Source of the DNA: Lomentospora prolificans
Lineage: Eukaryota > Ascomycota > Sordariomycetes > Microascales > Microascaceae
Direction: 5' to 3'
Length of the DNA: 64,000 nucleotides
NCBI GenBank assembly: GCA_029532625.1
Contig: JARFXM010000001.1
Span: forward strand, 682,001-746,000
The notes under the pieces are model-generated. The model saw only the letters and a program-made list of their open reading frames with translations. It had not been told where the DNA came from and ran no database searches. The position numbers were made by a program, and so were the translations under genes. Of the stretch, positions 11,201 to 23,542 are shown in pieces; the stretch's first letter is position 1, and the number at the start of each line of letters is the position of its first letter.

Positions 11201-13991
11201 CGAGAACAGGGAAGTCACTATTGAAGAGCCCGTCTATGACGACAGAGTTGAGTCGGAGCCTTTTCGTGATGAAGTCGAGAGGAAAAGCACCCACGAGGAG
11301 CGAGAATCCGCGGTTGATTACTACGAACAAGAAGCCTACGAATCCGAAATTGAACAGGTTCAGGAGGTGCCAGTGCTCCCAAGTCCTCAGAGAAAAGAGG
11401 CACCAGAGCCCGAAACTGACGCCGTTGAGGCGGAGCAAGTCCAAGAGGTTGCTGAGGTCCAGGAAGTCACTCAAGTCGCTCAAGTCTCCGGTCCAGTCGC
11501 AGAACGAGCCGTCGTCGAGGATGAAGCACGACCTTCAGAGGCCGCGCAAGTCGAATTCGTAGATCTGGTGCATGAACAGCAACCTGTCACTTCGCAACTC
11601 GCCAATGGAGCTTGGGTAGTGAATCCCAGCGAAGAAGACCACAAAGATGCCGCACTCGCACGCTTCAGGGAGACGTTCGCGCGGTTCCGGAAAGCAGTGG
11701 CTCCCTCTATTGAGCGGAGATTCTCCCAGCTTGAAGAGCCGGCTCCACGCGTTCTCGAGGAGTTGAGGATGGAGAGTCCCATCCCTAACATCGCTGTGGA
11801 GGTGCAGCCTGTTGCGGCGCAACTCGCGAATGGTGCCTGGATGATTGATCCCACAGAGGATGAGTACGAGTCCGCGTCTCGGACGGTGAATGCGGCCGTT
11901 GCTCCTGGCTACCCGGATACGTCCGCGTATAACGGAGTTTCTCATTTCCACGCCGAGCCTGAAGCCTACGAAAAGTCTATCGAGCCTGTCATGCAAAGTC
12001 TTGCTGAGGATTCAGAACCTGGTCTGACATCCCCCGACTCTAACGCAGAGACACCTTTTACGGAACAGGTCGTCACTCCAGAGGAGGTCAGGCAAATCTC
12101 ACAACCAACTGTCTCTAGCATGTATGAGAATTTGATGCACCAAGAGCAAGTTTATGAGTCGGAGACGGTTGCCGAGAAAGCGTCAGTCCTTCCAGTCTTC
12201 AATACGGAGCCAGTAGACGACCACTGCGATGAACTTGCGCAAGAGGAGCGAGGACTCCCAACGATAGTCGCCGTTGACCAGTCCGCCGTGTATGAAAATG
12301 AACACAGGGACATATACTCGGAGAGTCATGTTTCCCAGTATTCGGACAACTTGACTGCGGGTGATACTACGACGGACAGCGAATCCCAGGCGTTTGTAAC
12401 TCCGATGCAATCGGCCGGTATGCACACCCCACTCCAATTCCAGGAGCAAACGGAGTCTTCCAGCTTCACCGGCTATGCGCAGCCAGCGGAGATTGCGACC
12501 ACGGTCCATGGCCAAGACGAGCTCTTTGACTCTGACCATGAGTCGGAGTACCAATCCCAGTCCAGCTTTGACGGGGACTACCAAGCTTCCCAGATCGAGC
12601 CAGACTCTCAGCAAAACTACGATGCCATGTCCGCTGAACCGGCGGCTACTCCGACCGCCTCGTTCCTCGACGCGGAAATCCAAAGCTACGAGGAAATGCG
12701 ACCGGTGGATTACACACCCGGGAACTCTCCTTCGGCGAACAGCCAACTCGAAGACAATAGCGATATTAGTCCGCTTTCGCTGAAGAGCGCCGTTCTTCCC
12801 GCAGCCCCTGCACCTCAGTCTCGAGGCCTGGCATTTAGCAGGCATAACCCGGCCCGGCCCGTCACACCGCCGTCGCAGACCATACCGGAGGCTTATGGCG
12901 CGAATCACGACAACAGTCCTCCTGTGCCATGGGATGCATCGGGCCAGATTGATTCCACGCCCATGTCCCTCGTTAGCCAGAGCACCATCTCCTCTTCTTC
13001 CGAGTCCCCGGTTCACGCTTCTCTGCCAATTGACAACCATGAGCCCGTCATTCGAGACTCTTGGCCCGCGCCGATCGGCCACCACTTCGAAGGGCACGAT
13101 GTGCATGTGCCCTCCCCTCTGCAATACCACGACACTCCCAAGACCGTATCCGAGGAAAACCTCCCCACCCCAATCGCCACACAAATGCCCCAGAGCGCAC
13201 TCGCCCGCAATTCCCCCGCCGCCTCCCCATCCCCTAGCAGCTTGATCCAAAGAATGCGCGGCATCTTCGAGAACCAGGCTGCCCCCGCCGACTCCACGAC
13301 TTCCAGCAGCCCAGCTCGTTCCCGTCCATCGTCTGGAATCTTCAACTTTCCCCTGAAGCGAGTGGCCACTGCGGGGCCGGACTCTCCGGGCTACGACGTC
13401 GCCGGGGAGCGCCGCAAAGCCGGGTTCCTCAACGAGCACGAGGACGAGATTGATGAGCGGAGTGCGCTTTTGAGCGGTATGGATAGGAACTGACCACGCT
13501 CGGGAGAGACGGGGGTCACTTTGATTTTAGCGGCGTATCAGAAGGAGATGAAGGCGAAGGAGTTTACGAGGAAACGGGCTGGGAGCTCGGCCGTTGGCGG
13601 GGTGAAAGTCATGGAGACGATTGACGAGAAGCCAGAGGAGGGGGCGGAGAGTCGACGGACAACGGTGTCCTCCACTACTACCGTGTTTACAAACATAATG
13701 GGTCCGTACACGACCTCATCTGCGCGGACGAGCTTGTCTAGTTGGACTTGGGAGCCGCGTCCGCCTGAACCCCAGTCCGACAGCGCGTACAGACTGGCGT
13801 GGATGTGGGTCAAGGGATGGAGGAGCCGGTTGACTGCGGCGGGAGACACGGTTGAGGCGTGTAGATGGGAGTGGCGGGTGGATGATGTGACGAACAGAGC
13901 GGCTAGGGTGTATTTGGGACCGGATGTCATTCGGCTGGGAGAGGTTCGACGGGGCAAAGGTAGGATTGGTAAGAAGGTTCGGTGGGCGTAA
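8206..13991 (+). CDS. very large acidic coiled-coil / disordered protein
   Basis: Proposed exons: 8206-8658, 8736-13476, 13531-13991, giving about 1884 aa. Intron 1 (77 nt) is well supported, because exon 1 ends in frame at EERRR and exon 2 continues ELNRLIDEQMK. Residues ~40-165 are a charged coiled coil rich in RRKE(D)EE. The following ~1500 residues are Glu/Pro/Ser/Val-rich and probably disordered. A short motif, QL(P/A)NG(T/A)W, recurs at about 845, 1104 and 1179. A conserved-looking WFAGKIGLGE lies near 285. Intron 2 (13477-13530, 54 nt) has a GTATGG donor, CTGAC branch site and TTTTAG acceptor. It joins in frame to a basic 153-aa tail beginning AYQKEMKAKEFTRKR; without it the protein ends at TGA 13491-13493 (1736 aa). 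No enzymatic domain or membrane segment is seen; a scaffold or cytoskeletal role is only a guess. Confidence 0.8.
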
Positions 13992-14830
13992 GAGCAGGGG
14001 AGTTACTCTAGGGATCAGCAATGTTCTTTTAGACTAGATTAATTGATTTTCGCTGTTTTTAATCAAAGTGACCATACTTTGGGCGCCAGCTGGGGGCGTG
14101 GTGGCCTCAAGCCGGGAGGCGGCGCTGGGTTGGGGTAGGCTTCTTGCCTCGGATCTGCTTCCACCTCGTTGCCCCCGATTGTTTGCCCTCCAAGCCGAGT
14201 GAATCAAGGTCAGACGCCTCTTCCGAAATCTCAGGTGTTTCTGGATTGATAAAACCGGATTTAGCAGACTGCTTTTATCTACAGCCCGCGATGTCCAGAC
14301 AAGCTGGTCATCCGGCCGATGCTCCTCACGCAGCCATCAGGCAACTAGGGTTCTACAACGAAAAGGGAAATGAAGCTCGTGATGACTGACGACAAAGTTC
14401 ATACCACATCATTCGAACCTTGAGCGAAGCGCACAACGATCCTCCCTGTGGCGAGAATATACTTCCCCGCACTAATGGTTCGACCCGCGCCACGTCCCTG
14501 CCGGGCAAACCACTCATTGCTTTCCCCAAAACCCTGATTCACGTATTTGGCATCCATCTAGAGCAATATTGTGGAGAGTTGACGTAAAGGTGGTGATCGT
14601 GACACAGAGGGGTACGCACTATAAAGTCATGAGCAATTCGGGTGACGTGTGAGGCATCTCATCGCCCCTCGGCGGAGTAACATGATCTTCATGATGTCAA
14701 AACGCAATCCATCTCGACCCAACATATAAGAACAATCTTTCTCGACCACAAAAATTCAAACTTGAAATTCTCAAACTAGTACTTTCCACATCCAACTCAA
14801 TTGATAAGACACACACAAGACAAGTACAAA
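13992..14830. other. intergenic, with promoter of the LEA-like gene
   Basis: No gene seen. AGGGG/CCCCT pentamers, resembling the fungal stress-response element, occur near 14607 and 14665. A pyrimidine/CA-rich leader (ACACACAAGACAAG) precedes the ATG at 14831. Confidence 0.45.
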
Positions 14831-15178
14831 ATGGAACACAGCTCACACCCGGAAAGAGAACAAGGGCATGGCCTCCCTGATACGTCAGTTCAGGCTGCGC
14901 ACGACTTTATCGAGCACGCCGAACACGATATGGACGAGGTAAGCGCGCATAGTTAGCTCAATTCGGATGTGAATGTGAAAGTATACAGTCCTCTTGAGCT
15001 AGTGGAGCTAGGAGAGGACCCCTCTGGTGGGATGCAGAAGACTGACATGAGAGGCTTGCAGGCTACGAAGGACAAGACCACTGGCTTAGGCGCCTCGTCG
15101 TCGTCTAATAAGCAGGACGACAAGTCGATATTGGACAAGACAAAGGAAAAGCTTGGTGAACTTGGTGGCAAAAAATAA
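14831..15178 (+). CDS. small hydrophilic LEA-like protein
   Basis: Two exons, 14831-14938 and 15062-15178, give 74 aa. The 123-nt intron has a GTAAGC donor, a CTGAC branch site about 17 bases before the TTGCAG acceptor, and keeps phase 0. The protein is highly hydrophilic: His/Glu-rich at the N-terminus (MEHSSHPEREQGHG), then a Ser run, then SILDKTKEKLGELGGKK, which resembles the amphipathic repeats of LEA/seed-maturation-type stress proteins. It has no signal peptide, Cys or Trp. The possible stress elements upstream and long A-rich leader suit a strongly induced small stress protein. That function is inferred from composition alone. Confidence 0.65.
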
Positions 15179-16779
15179 GCGCGACAGTTTTGATGAATAG
15201 AGAGAATATGTATCGACCTTTCGTTCTCTAATAAGTACCGCTGGGATAGTGATACAGTAATAGCCCTTCAGAGGGAGTCCCAGCACTCCTCGGTCTCGTG
15301 GAGGACACTCAAGACAATATATTGAATTACGATTGTATTGTGGAGACGTGAAATCCAAGAAAAAAAAAGAAAATCGTGGAGGAGACCAATACGCGAGGTT
15401 AGGTCGGGGCCGGTTAGCTGTGTTGGGACAGAAAGACGTAAGCACTTGTAGCACCGGGACTTATATTCCGTAGCTGGGGTCGAGGCAGCGGAACAACTCC
15501 GAAAGACGTTGATTTGAATTAAGCAGATCACTCTGCAGCGGTCACTGCATACTTGCGGCCGCAAGCTAGGGGGTTCGACAAGGAGAGAAGAGCGCTCCGG
15601 CGTCGGCCCCGCTCCCGGCCCCGCACTAGGTCGGAGTCCCACCGAACAATCAGAGACCTTCCAAGGGACTGGGTCCGTTTGAGGCAGAAAAAGAAGAAAG
15701 TAAACAAAAGAGGTAAGAATTTGCGAGTCCTTCAATGATTTCGCATATACTCGTTTTCCACTCAGACTCCTACACTCGCCTTCGAATGACGCTGGGAACA
15801 GGCACCGCCACACACACGGTGATGATGGTGAGCTCTCCAGCGACGGGCCTGCCAACCATACACTTGCTCGGTGTCCGCGACCAAGAGCCCCAGAACCTAG
15901 CCGGTCCCCAATGATGCCCAAGCGACGAGAAAAGGATCGTCTAGTCCGTTAAGGATGATACCTCAGATCGATATTTTCAGACTATCGAATTTCTCTTCCT
16001 AATTCCATCATCGATATATGCTTGGCAATGTCAAACTGCTCCAGTTTCAAGCCACAATGCCACTCGCCTACAGACTGAGCAAGTTTTCCTTGGCCAGCCT
16101 GGCTGCTTCTGCCCCCTGCAATCCCGCGTCTTGATAGCTATTAGCTTCCGACCCAACGATCTGGGAAAGCATACCGTCCAAGCACGACAAAACGCACAGA
16201 ACCGCGCAGACTGATCCACCAGGGATGCTTCAAATCGAGCGATTACCATTCGTCCCTGCGAAGAAGCTTATGCCGGAGGACGGATGCCAACGTGACGGGC
16301 CCCTGTCCCCTGTTAGGTGACCCGGATTTTCATTAATATATGTGGGTGGTAAATGGATTTTCGCCAAGAAATGGGGTGAGCGGGCGGGAGACGAGGAAAA
16401 AAAAAAACTTGCTCAAATGTGCGTGCCGCGACATGGGGGACAAGCGGGTGAAATGCACTCAAAACTGCCTCATCTCGAGGTGCACGTCGTTGATTCGGTA
16501 GCGAGAAAGATGAACAGGATGCATGATGTAGGATTTGATTTCTTATATATTAAGCGTGGGATTGGCCTGGGAAAGGCAGATGGCGTCGCAATGCCGAACA
16601 AGTTGAGCGTACTACTTCGTAAATGATCGAAACCTCTGTCTCCCCTGCCTTATAACTTTATTGCGTCCCTCGCATCTGGCTGGAATCTTTTTTGATCCCT
16701 TTCAAGCACCTTCCCTTTTGCATTCAAGCCCCTTGGAAACTTGGGCCGATCTCTCCTCTTCCGGGCTAGTCACAGCAAC
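15179..16779. other. intergenic, no gene seen
   Basis: 3' region of the LEA-like gene and 5' region of the ferric reductase. A 217-codon minus-strand frame at 15268-15921 has poor composition and no motif (see rejected list). Confidence 0.55.
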
Positions 16780-19025
16780 ATGTTGCCGCGACTCTCGACC
16801 GCCGTTGGCCTCCTGGCCGCCGCCATTCCAGCAAACGCCCATACAGTCGATGGTCGATATGGCTACGGCCTCATCGGGTATGGGATCTCCATGTACGATC
16901 CACCATGCGCGTATGCTTGTCGCGCCTCGATCGTAAACCCGCTCGAATGTCCCATGGATCATGACATGCACACCGGTGACGATGCATCCTCCCACATGTC
17001 CATGGGCCCATCCGCCGAGTGCTATGCCACCAACGAACACTTCCTTCACTCCATGGCCTGGTGCATACACGAGCGGTGTGAAGGTCTTCAAATGTCCGAG
17101 CTCGAGGAGTACTGGGAACTCAATATTCCCGGCCGGAACCGGATCCAGCCGTTCCCCAGAATCTCGTACCAAGAAGCTCTTGCCGAGGTCACAGAGGCGC
17201 CAAAGGAAGTTATCGAGTCAGACGCTACGTTGAATACTACAACGGCAGTGTCTGACGAAGTATACTGGAGCCAGTATAATACTCTCGTCGCTTTCGAGGA
17301 GGTTGAGGCGAAGCACTCACGTTTCGGGTAAGCTTAGAAACCTTCCTACCTTCCCGGTCTTCTAGGACATGCAACTAACCCAAGCTGGAAACTAGTCTTG
17401 TCGTTCTCATCACAGGCGTCGGCATCCCCGTTGCGTTTTCCTTCCTTCGCTTCCTTCCCTTCCCCAAGTCTTGGGTGAGCACGTTTTACGCCTACGTGAT
17501 CGACCCTCCTGCCTTTGGAACTCGACATGCCGTCCCCGCCTTCGGGCTCGCCATTATTCCTACCCGTGGACAAGCTCTGTTCATCTTCTACATTATTGCC
17601 ATCAATGTTATACTGTCATCTGTCGGCTATCGTGCCACGGGCGACAACGCCTGGTTCGCTACCTCCGCGGCTCAGATCCGCGCATACATCTCCAACCGCG
17701 TCGGTGTTCTGAGTTTCGCCAACTTGCCCCTGACTATCCTTTATGGGAGCAGAAACAACGTTTTGTTGAGGTTGACGAACTGGTCGCACATGACGTTCCT
17801 CCTGGTCCACAGGTGGATCGGCTTCATCTGTATGCTCCAGGCCGTGCTTCACTCGGCAATCTACCTCCAGGAGTTCCTTGAGAACGGCACACATGCAGAA
17901 GAGAGTAAGCTGCCGTACTGGTATACCGGAATCGTTGCGACCCTCGCTCTGAGCGTCATCATTCCCCTGTCACTTCTTCCCATTCGACGCAAATTTTACG
18001 AGCTCTTCCTCTCGAGCCACGTCGTTCTCTCCGCCGTCAGCATCATCGGATGCTGGTACCACATCATTTACCGATATGGCTACCAGTGGGGTTACGAGAC
18101 GTGGATCTACATGGCTATCGCCTTCATGTCCTTCGACCACCTCTTCAGGATCCTCCGAACGGCAAGGCATGGTGTGAAACACGCCTACGTCACGGCGATT
18201 GACTCGGAGTATTACCGAATCGATATCCCCGGCGTAAGCAGCCGAGGACACATTTACATGTATTTCCCAACCTTGACGTGGCGTGTGTGGGAAAACCATC
18301 CCTTCTCCGTGGCGGGCGTCATGGGCAGACCTCTCGATTGCGAAGAAGTCACCTGGTCCGAGGCCAAGACGAAGGGGGCAACGAGTGGAAGCGAAATTGA
18401 GAAAGAGACAACAGCAAAGAGCCCTTCTTCGTCCTCATCCGTTTCGGCCGCGGCGTCGGGGCCGGCCGGCGTAACCCTGTATATGCGCGTTCAGGACGGA
18501 GCTACTTCCTTCCTTGCGGCCCGCGCTGGCAAGGGGCCTGTTCCCGTTTTAGTCGAGGGCTCCTACGGCGTCGAGTCGACGGGTTTGTTCCATGACAACC
18601 ATGTCCGGGCTGACTCGTCATATCCCAACATCCTCTGCATTGCCGGAGGTGTCGGTATCACAGCCATTCTACCGGTCCTTCAAAACGCCCAGTCACTAGG
18701 CAAGCCTATTGGAAACGTGAAGTTGTATTGGGGAGCACGGAGTCAGGCTCTAGTTGATGCCGTCTCGTCCTCCATAACCTCTCGATCGGTCGATGCTGAC
18801 GGGAGGGTCCGCTGGGGTGATGCCGAGGTTCAGGTCGCCATCGGGGAGAGGATGAGCATTCGGGCCATCATTGAATCGGAGATTAATGACAGGACTGTTG
18901 GTGGCACAACGGTTGTAGTATGTGGCCCGGCGGCTATGGCGGACGAGGTGCGGTGTACGGTTACGGCTCTAGGTCGGCATAGTGGTGTGGTTGTACGGCT
19001 GGTAGAAGAGAGCTTTGACTGGTAG
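16780..19025 (+). CDS. FRE-type ferric/cupric reductase
   Basis: Plasma-membrane flavocytochrome that passes electrons from NADPH via FAD and two hemes to extracellular ferric or cupric ions. Two exons, 16780-17327 and 17396-19025, give 725 aa; the 68-nt intron has a CTAAC branch site. Residues 1-20 are a signal peptide (ends PANA). Residues 21-182 form an extracellular Cys-containing domain, and a transmembrane helix LVVLITGVGIPVAF follows the splice. The bis-heme ligands are visible as two His pairs 14 residues apart: ~321/335 (HRWIG...LH) and ~390/404 (SHVVL...YH). The FAD site HPFSVAG is at ~484, an Ser-rich insert at ~520-545, the NADPH loop GGVGITAILP at ~598, CGPA at ~691, and the family ending ESFDW. 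No ferroxidase/permease partner lies next to it here, and regulation is not visible. Confidence 0.95.
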
Positions 19026-20386
19026 GATGCGCTTTGATATCATTCTCGTTTCAATTTTCAAGGGTATTATAGTGAGTAGAGCTTCACTTATGACTGCTTT
19101 ATGGGGGAAGTGGTAAACAATCCGTCAGTAATTTGACCAAGGAATAGCTCGTTCCAGTTCATTGGTTCGCGTCGTGATTCCGTCCGTCACCTATAATCGA
19201 TATCGACTCGCCTGTTTCCGACGCCGTAGCCCAAACCATATGACAGCTTGGAGAAAATCTGGGTCCTCCGAGGAATCCCGAAGTCACCAACCGAAATGGC
19301 GGCGGATCAATATTTGGTTCAATCAGTTCATTGATCTGGAAATACAGGCTGTTCAATGTTTGACCACGTCGACCAGAGTGTATTCCTGATCATGAGATCG
19401 GTCCTCCCCGGCAGATATTCTCAACTTCAGCCCAAGGCACAAACAATCCTCGCCCCCGGTTGATTTCGGTCCATCATCAGCCCGGACACTGCGCGGCACC
19501 AGTAAGTATCGCGATGGCCCGCTGCCGACCAAGCTGGCCGGCCAATCTTAGCGGATTGACAAACAACCTCCTAGCGTCGCCACTAAACCCAGCTCGTCCT
19601 AGTCCGTTCGATCACCACGAGGCTTTCTCGGTGATGCACCTTTTCTTGGACACTCGCTGTTGCACTAACGGCAGAAGTTCGGAAGATTAAGCGTGTTCCC
19701 TCCTCTGAAATCGAAGCTAAGCCTTGGTAGGGTTAGACTGACCATGTCTGGCGTATCCTGATCCGGCTCGTTGCCGATCCCCGGCCATCAAAATCATCTC
19801 AAGCTAGCAATGGGGCCAAAGAACCACTTCTCGGCTTCACCAACAGGTTGGGTATTAGTTTCGTTGACGCCGCCCCAGTTTCACCCACTCAGCTTCTGGC
19901 TTCAGAACCATGTATTCCGCTCTGGCGTACAGACAACGCTCCGCACTTGGCCCTCCATTCTCTCTCCCCCGCACCTCCCCAATCTTCCCCATTGATCTTG
20001 CTCCACACATCTATTGCCTCCTCATGATCCCCCGGACTCTTACCTGATTACGGGGCAAAATATGGAGAAGTGCTCCATTTACGGGTTGGAATCTAGGCTA
20101 GGGATCTGGAGTACCTTATTCTAGGGTGGTTGTCTCGGGTTATCTTTGCGCCGTGGCGTACGATGAACGAGTCTACACAGTCGGGACTTGGGCATTGGAG
20201 TGGCGTTGAGGTTGGTCTTGTGGTGAAATACCGATGGCGTATGCGTTTATATAGTGGTACCTCTAGATAGATAAGATAATACGGGCCATTTCCACTTGCT
20301 TCATCAGGTTCGATTCTCTTCTCCTTCACACTCAACTTTCTCTCACTTGCTTCGGATAATTAGCATCAAAATCTAGGCCCATCACA
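19026..20386. other. intergenic, promoter region of the sugar permease gene
   Basis: No gene or RNA recognised. A GGTTCGATTC near 20306 resembles a tRNA B box but lacks a cloverleaf. The last ~420 bases hold the control elements listed separately. Confidence 0.5.
19967..20253 (+). promoter_or_regulatory. candidate promoter with CreA-like sites and TATA box
   Basis: Matches to the carbon-catabolite repressor consensus SYGGRG (either strand) are CCCCGC at 19967-19972, CTCCAC at 20001-20006, CCCCGG at 20030-20035 and CTGGAG near 20107. A TATA-like TTTATATA at 20246-20253 lies about 135 bases before the permease ATG. The consensus is short, so chance matches are likely. Clustering upstream of a sugar transporter makes glucose repression a reasonable inference. 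Confidence 0.4.
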
Positions 20387-22169
20387 ATGGCAGAGACTAG
20401 GGTCGAGGCAAGTGACAATGCCATACCGGACCTCAAGGCCCAACTCGTTTCAGGCCAAGGAGAGCACGTAGAGCAAATCGCCGCCGAGGTCGAGGTCAAC
20501 GAGCACCAGCAGACCGTCTTTGGCGCCATCAAGCACCGGCCTTGGGCGTTTGCATGGTGCATCTACGCCATTTGGGTTCTTCTCTTGACGAGCTACGATA
20601 ATCAGGCCGGCGGAATTGTCGTCAGTATTCCTCAGTTCCGGATGGACTTTGGATCTGCCTATGCCGGCGACTATGTCCTTCCAGCAAAGTGGCAGTCTGC
20701 TTATAGCGGAGCTCCCGTTGCCTCGTAAGATTGTTATTATCTGGAGAATTTAATCGACGAGTAGAACCTAACCTTTAACATCGGATAATAGGGCTGTCAT
20801 CGGATCTCTGAGCGCCGGATATATTGCCGACTATATCGGCCGCAAGTGGACATATTTCATCGCCTACCTTTTCGTCTTTGTCGGCATCACCTTGGAAACT
20901 ATCAGCACAACCAACGAGCTATTTTTTGCTGGCAAGTTCATCGCCGGTTTCCCCATCGGAGCCTTCATCACCATCAGCATGACCTTCATTGGCGAGACCG
21001 CCCCCTTGGCCCTCCGCGGTGTTCTCACTGCTGCTGCTGCCATTGCATTCACCCTCGGTCCATTCATCGTGTCCCTGATTGTCAACGACACGGGGACTCG
21101 CGAGGATAGGTGGGCCTATCGAGCCATTTTTGTGTCTCAGTATGCTGTCAGCGGCATCGGCTTCCTCATTCTTCCTTTCATGCCCGAGTCTCCCTGGTGG
21201 CTAGTCGGTAAAGGCAAAACCGACAGGGCTATCAAGTCTCTCAATCGGCTCGGATACCGCGAGGCCGAGGCTCAAGGTCAAATCGCTCTCATTGCGAGGA
21301 CTCTTGAGGAGATTCGTCAAGAGACTGAGGGGGTTACTTTCTTTGAGTGTTTCCGCAAGTCGAACTTGCGTCGCACCATCATCTCTGTGGCCCCTCTTAG
21401 TATACAGGCGCTTTGCGGTGTCTTCTTTGTCGCTTCTTACACGACATATTACATCCAACTTGCCGGGTATACAACCAAGGAGAGCTTCAACCTGGGCATA
21501 GTACAGCAAGTAGTCTCTATGCTAGGAAACATCACTTCGTGGTTCCTGATCGATAGAGTCGGCCGTCGCGGCCTCACGTTTTGGGGTATGTGCTTCCTAA
21601 CTGCCATCCTCATGATCACCGGCGGTCTTGCGGTTGCCGGAGCACCCGATGGCCTTGCGGCAGCCGCGACGGGCGGAGTTGTCAGGATGGGAGCTATCAA
21701 GGGCACTATTGCTCTTCTCATCATTTATAACTATGTGTATAACGTTACGATCGGCGCAACGGCGTACTCTCTGCTTACTGAAATTGCCACTTCCCGTTTA
21801 CGAGCAAAGACTGCGTCGATGGCTCTTGCTCTCCAGAACTCGCTCTTTGTAAGTTTAACCTCTTTTCGCATTTAGATTCAGTAACGGCCGACTAATATCC
21901 TTCTCTAGACCATGTGGGCCTTTGTCATTCCGTTCCTCTTCAATCCTGACCAAGCGGACCTTGGCGCCAAAGTCGCTTTTATATTTGGCGGTCTCGCTGT
22001 CCTTTGCACAATCTACCTTTGGTTCTACCAACCCGAGGTCTCGGGCAGGTCGTACCAGGAGCTTGATGAAATGTTCATGAAGGGGGTACCCGCACGTGAG
22101 TTCAAGACGTACAAGACGGACGTGCAGTTGAGGGGTGAAGAGGTTGTACAGCAGGAATTGAAGGGATAA
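20387..22169 (+). CDS. MFS sugar permease, alpha-glucoside/maltose type
   Basis: Proton-coupled sugar importer of the plasma membrane. Exons 20387-20724, 20792-21848 and 21909-22169 give 551 aa; the 67- and 60-nt introns have GTAAGA/GTAAGT donors and all phases close. About 60 cytosolic residues precede TM1. Sugar-porter signatures are present: GYIADYIGRKW after TM2, PESPWWLVGKG and a long central loop after TM6, IDRVGRRG after TM8, and PEVSGRSYQELDEMF at the C-terminus. PESPWWL, together with the terminal GVPAREFKTYK block, resembles yeast maltose/alpha-glucoside permeases more than hexose carriers. Substrate assignment is inference. No glycosidase gene adjoins it. Confidence 0.92.
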
Positions 22170-22735
22170 TTGCTATTTGTAACGAGTATCGATAGTGCCA
22201 AAGTTTTGAGCGGTATGGAATGATTATCCTGTCATTGAGCGAGGTATTACTTAACAATTCCAGGTCCGATTTGCGCTTGTGTTTGAAACTGTGAGATGCT
22301 TGCTTGACGTACCTCTCGAGGGCGGATATCGGCGGTAACAACGACCTGATCTCGAGCTCGAATAGGCGATTTATCGTGAGGAGGGCGATGTTCTCATCAA
22401 GGAAACGTAGACCATCAATACAAGAGTGCGGATGAATCTCATACACAAGGAATGGTATCTATGTTGACTTAATACATTGTAGGGAGCCTTACCGAGGTCG
22501 AGGTGCGAGAGCCATGGCTCGGGATCGCCAAACCCAGCGGTTTCCAAATATGGCATGGCATAATGATACGACGGCTTCGAGAAAATACTACGATGCGAAC
22601 TGAAGAGAGTCCACCGGGCCACATATTTGTCTTGTCTTACGAGGATGGGAAGGCCGGGTTCGTACACGGGTACACTATGGATATCTGATCCAGGACGCCA
22701 GAGCCAATTTGTAATAAATTCAACTTCCCACTTCT
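22170..22735. other. convergent intergenic
   Basis: 3' regions of the permease (plus) and the four-TM protein (minus). A 98-codon minus frame at 22371-22667 (starts MYEPGLPILVRQDKYVARW) looks faintly protein-like, but I do not recognise it and it has no clear gene structure. Confidence 0.4.
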
Positions 22736-23542
22736 CTAATAGCGCTTGTTAAAGTCGGGCACCCTCCTACGTCTAGTGTATGCAGGCCCGCCCTCCCAGA
22801 AGCACGCGTCGAAAACCACTACGCAGAGCAAGAAACATCTTACAGCCCTATCGCTCATAGTACATTAGCAAAACCCCATGGTCTACCCCCCCGGCTTCAG
22901 TTTTCCCCAGAGGTTATAATACTCACAAGAAAGTAATGGTGACGTAGGCCACTTTCAGGTAAAGAGATGCAAAAGGAAAGTCTCTAAGGTCCTGGCTCTT
23001 TGCAAGATCGAAGTAGACTTGGTTATGATCAGAGTTGTAGCCGAAAACTATGCCAAAGACGAGGGTCAAAATGTTGAGGAATTCGTGTGTGAGGAGGATT
23101 CCAGGACGGGCTCGAGTTCGAAAAGGGTTGGAAAGCGCGATGATATCCCACGTATCGAAGCCAATGGCGAAGATTGCCTGGGTTTTCGCATTAATATTAT
23201 GATCATGGGAATTTCAAGACAGGAGCGGGGTTCGAATGTAACGAGACGACATACGCAGACGATGGGAATCCCAAACCACATATTGACCTCTTGCAGAGGG
23301 TCGACCACGACGGAACGGAACGTCGAGCCCGCGGTATCATTCCATTTTATGGCGACATAGATCCAAAGCGCGAGGACGCTGTAGCTGAAGAGGAGGGTGA
23401 TGACGCGAATGACGAGCTGGATGCGTTCGTAGCGTGCCACTGCTCTGATCTTGGCCGAGGGTGTGGGCGACCCGGGCCGTCGTGGGGCATCGTCGACCTG
23501 GAATTGCTCCGTTGGCCCTCGGCGCTCGTCGTATTCGGACAT
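22736..23542 (-). CDS. four-TM integral membrane protein, MARVEL-like topology
   Basis: Three exons, 23542-23255, 23177-22927 and 22847-22736, give 216 aa. The introns are 77 and 79 nt with GTATGT and GTGAGT donors, and the reading frame only becomes whole after splicing. The N-terminal ~45 residues are hydrophilic and Pro/Arg-rich. Four hydrophobic helices follow: VITLLFSYSVLALWIYVAI, FGIPIVCAIFAIGF (across intron 1), FLNILTLVFGIVFG, and YLKVAYVTITFLLAVRCFLL (across intron 2). The C-terminus is short and basic (YTRRRRVPDFNKRY). Topology and size fit fungal MARVEL-like membrane proteins, but I see no diagnostic signature. Confidence 0.75.

Noticed and set aside
12183..13439. 418-codon minus-strand ORF
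   Set aside because: It lies antisense to the large acidic gene; its Arg/Gly/Val-rich composition mirrors the GAA/GAG/TAC-rich codons of the sense strand. No motif.
13538..13957. 139-codon minus-strand ORF
   Set aside because: Antisense to the proposed last exon of the large gene; no support of its own.
15268..15921. 217-codon minus-strand ORF
   Set aside because: Mixed composition, no motif, covers the 3' region of the LEA-like gene; no intron or start support.
20300..20320. GGTTCGATTC resembling a tRNA B box
   Set aside because: Flanking bases do not form T, anticodon or acceptor stems.
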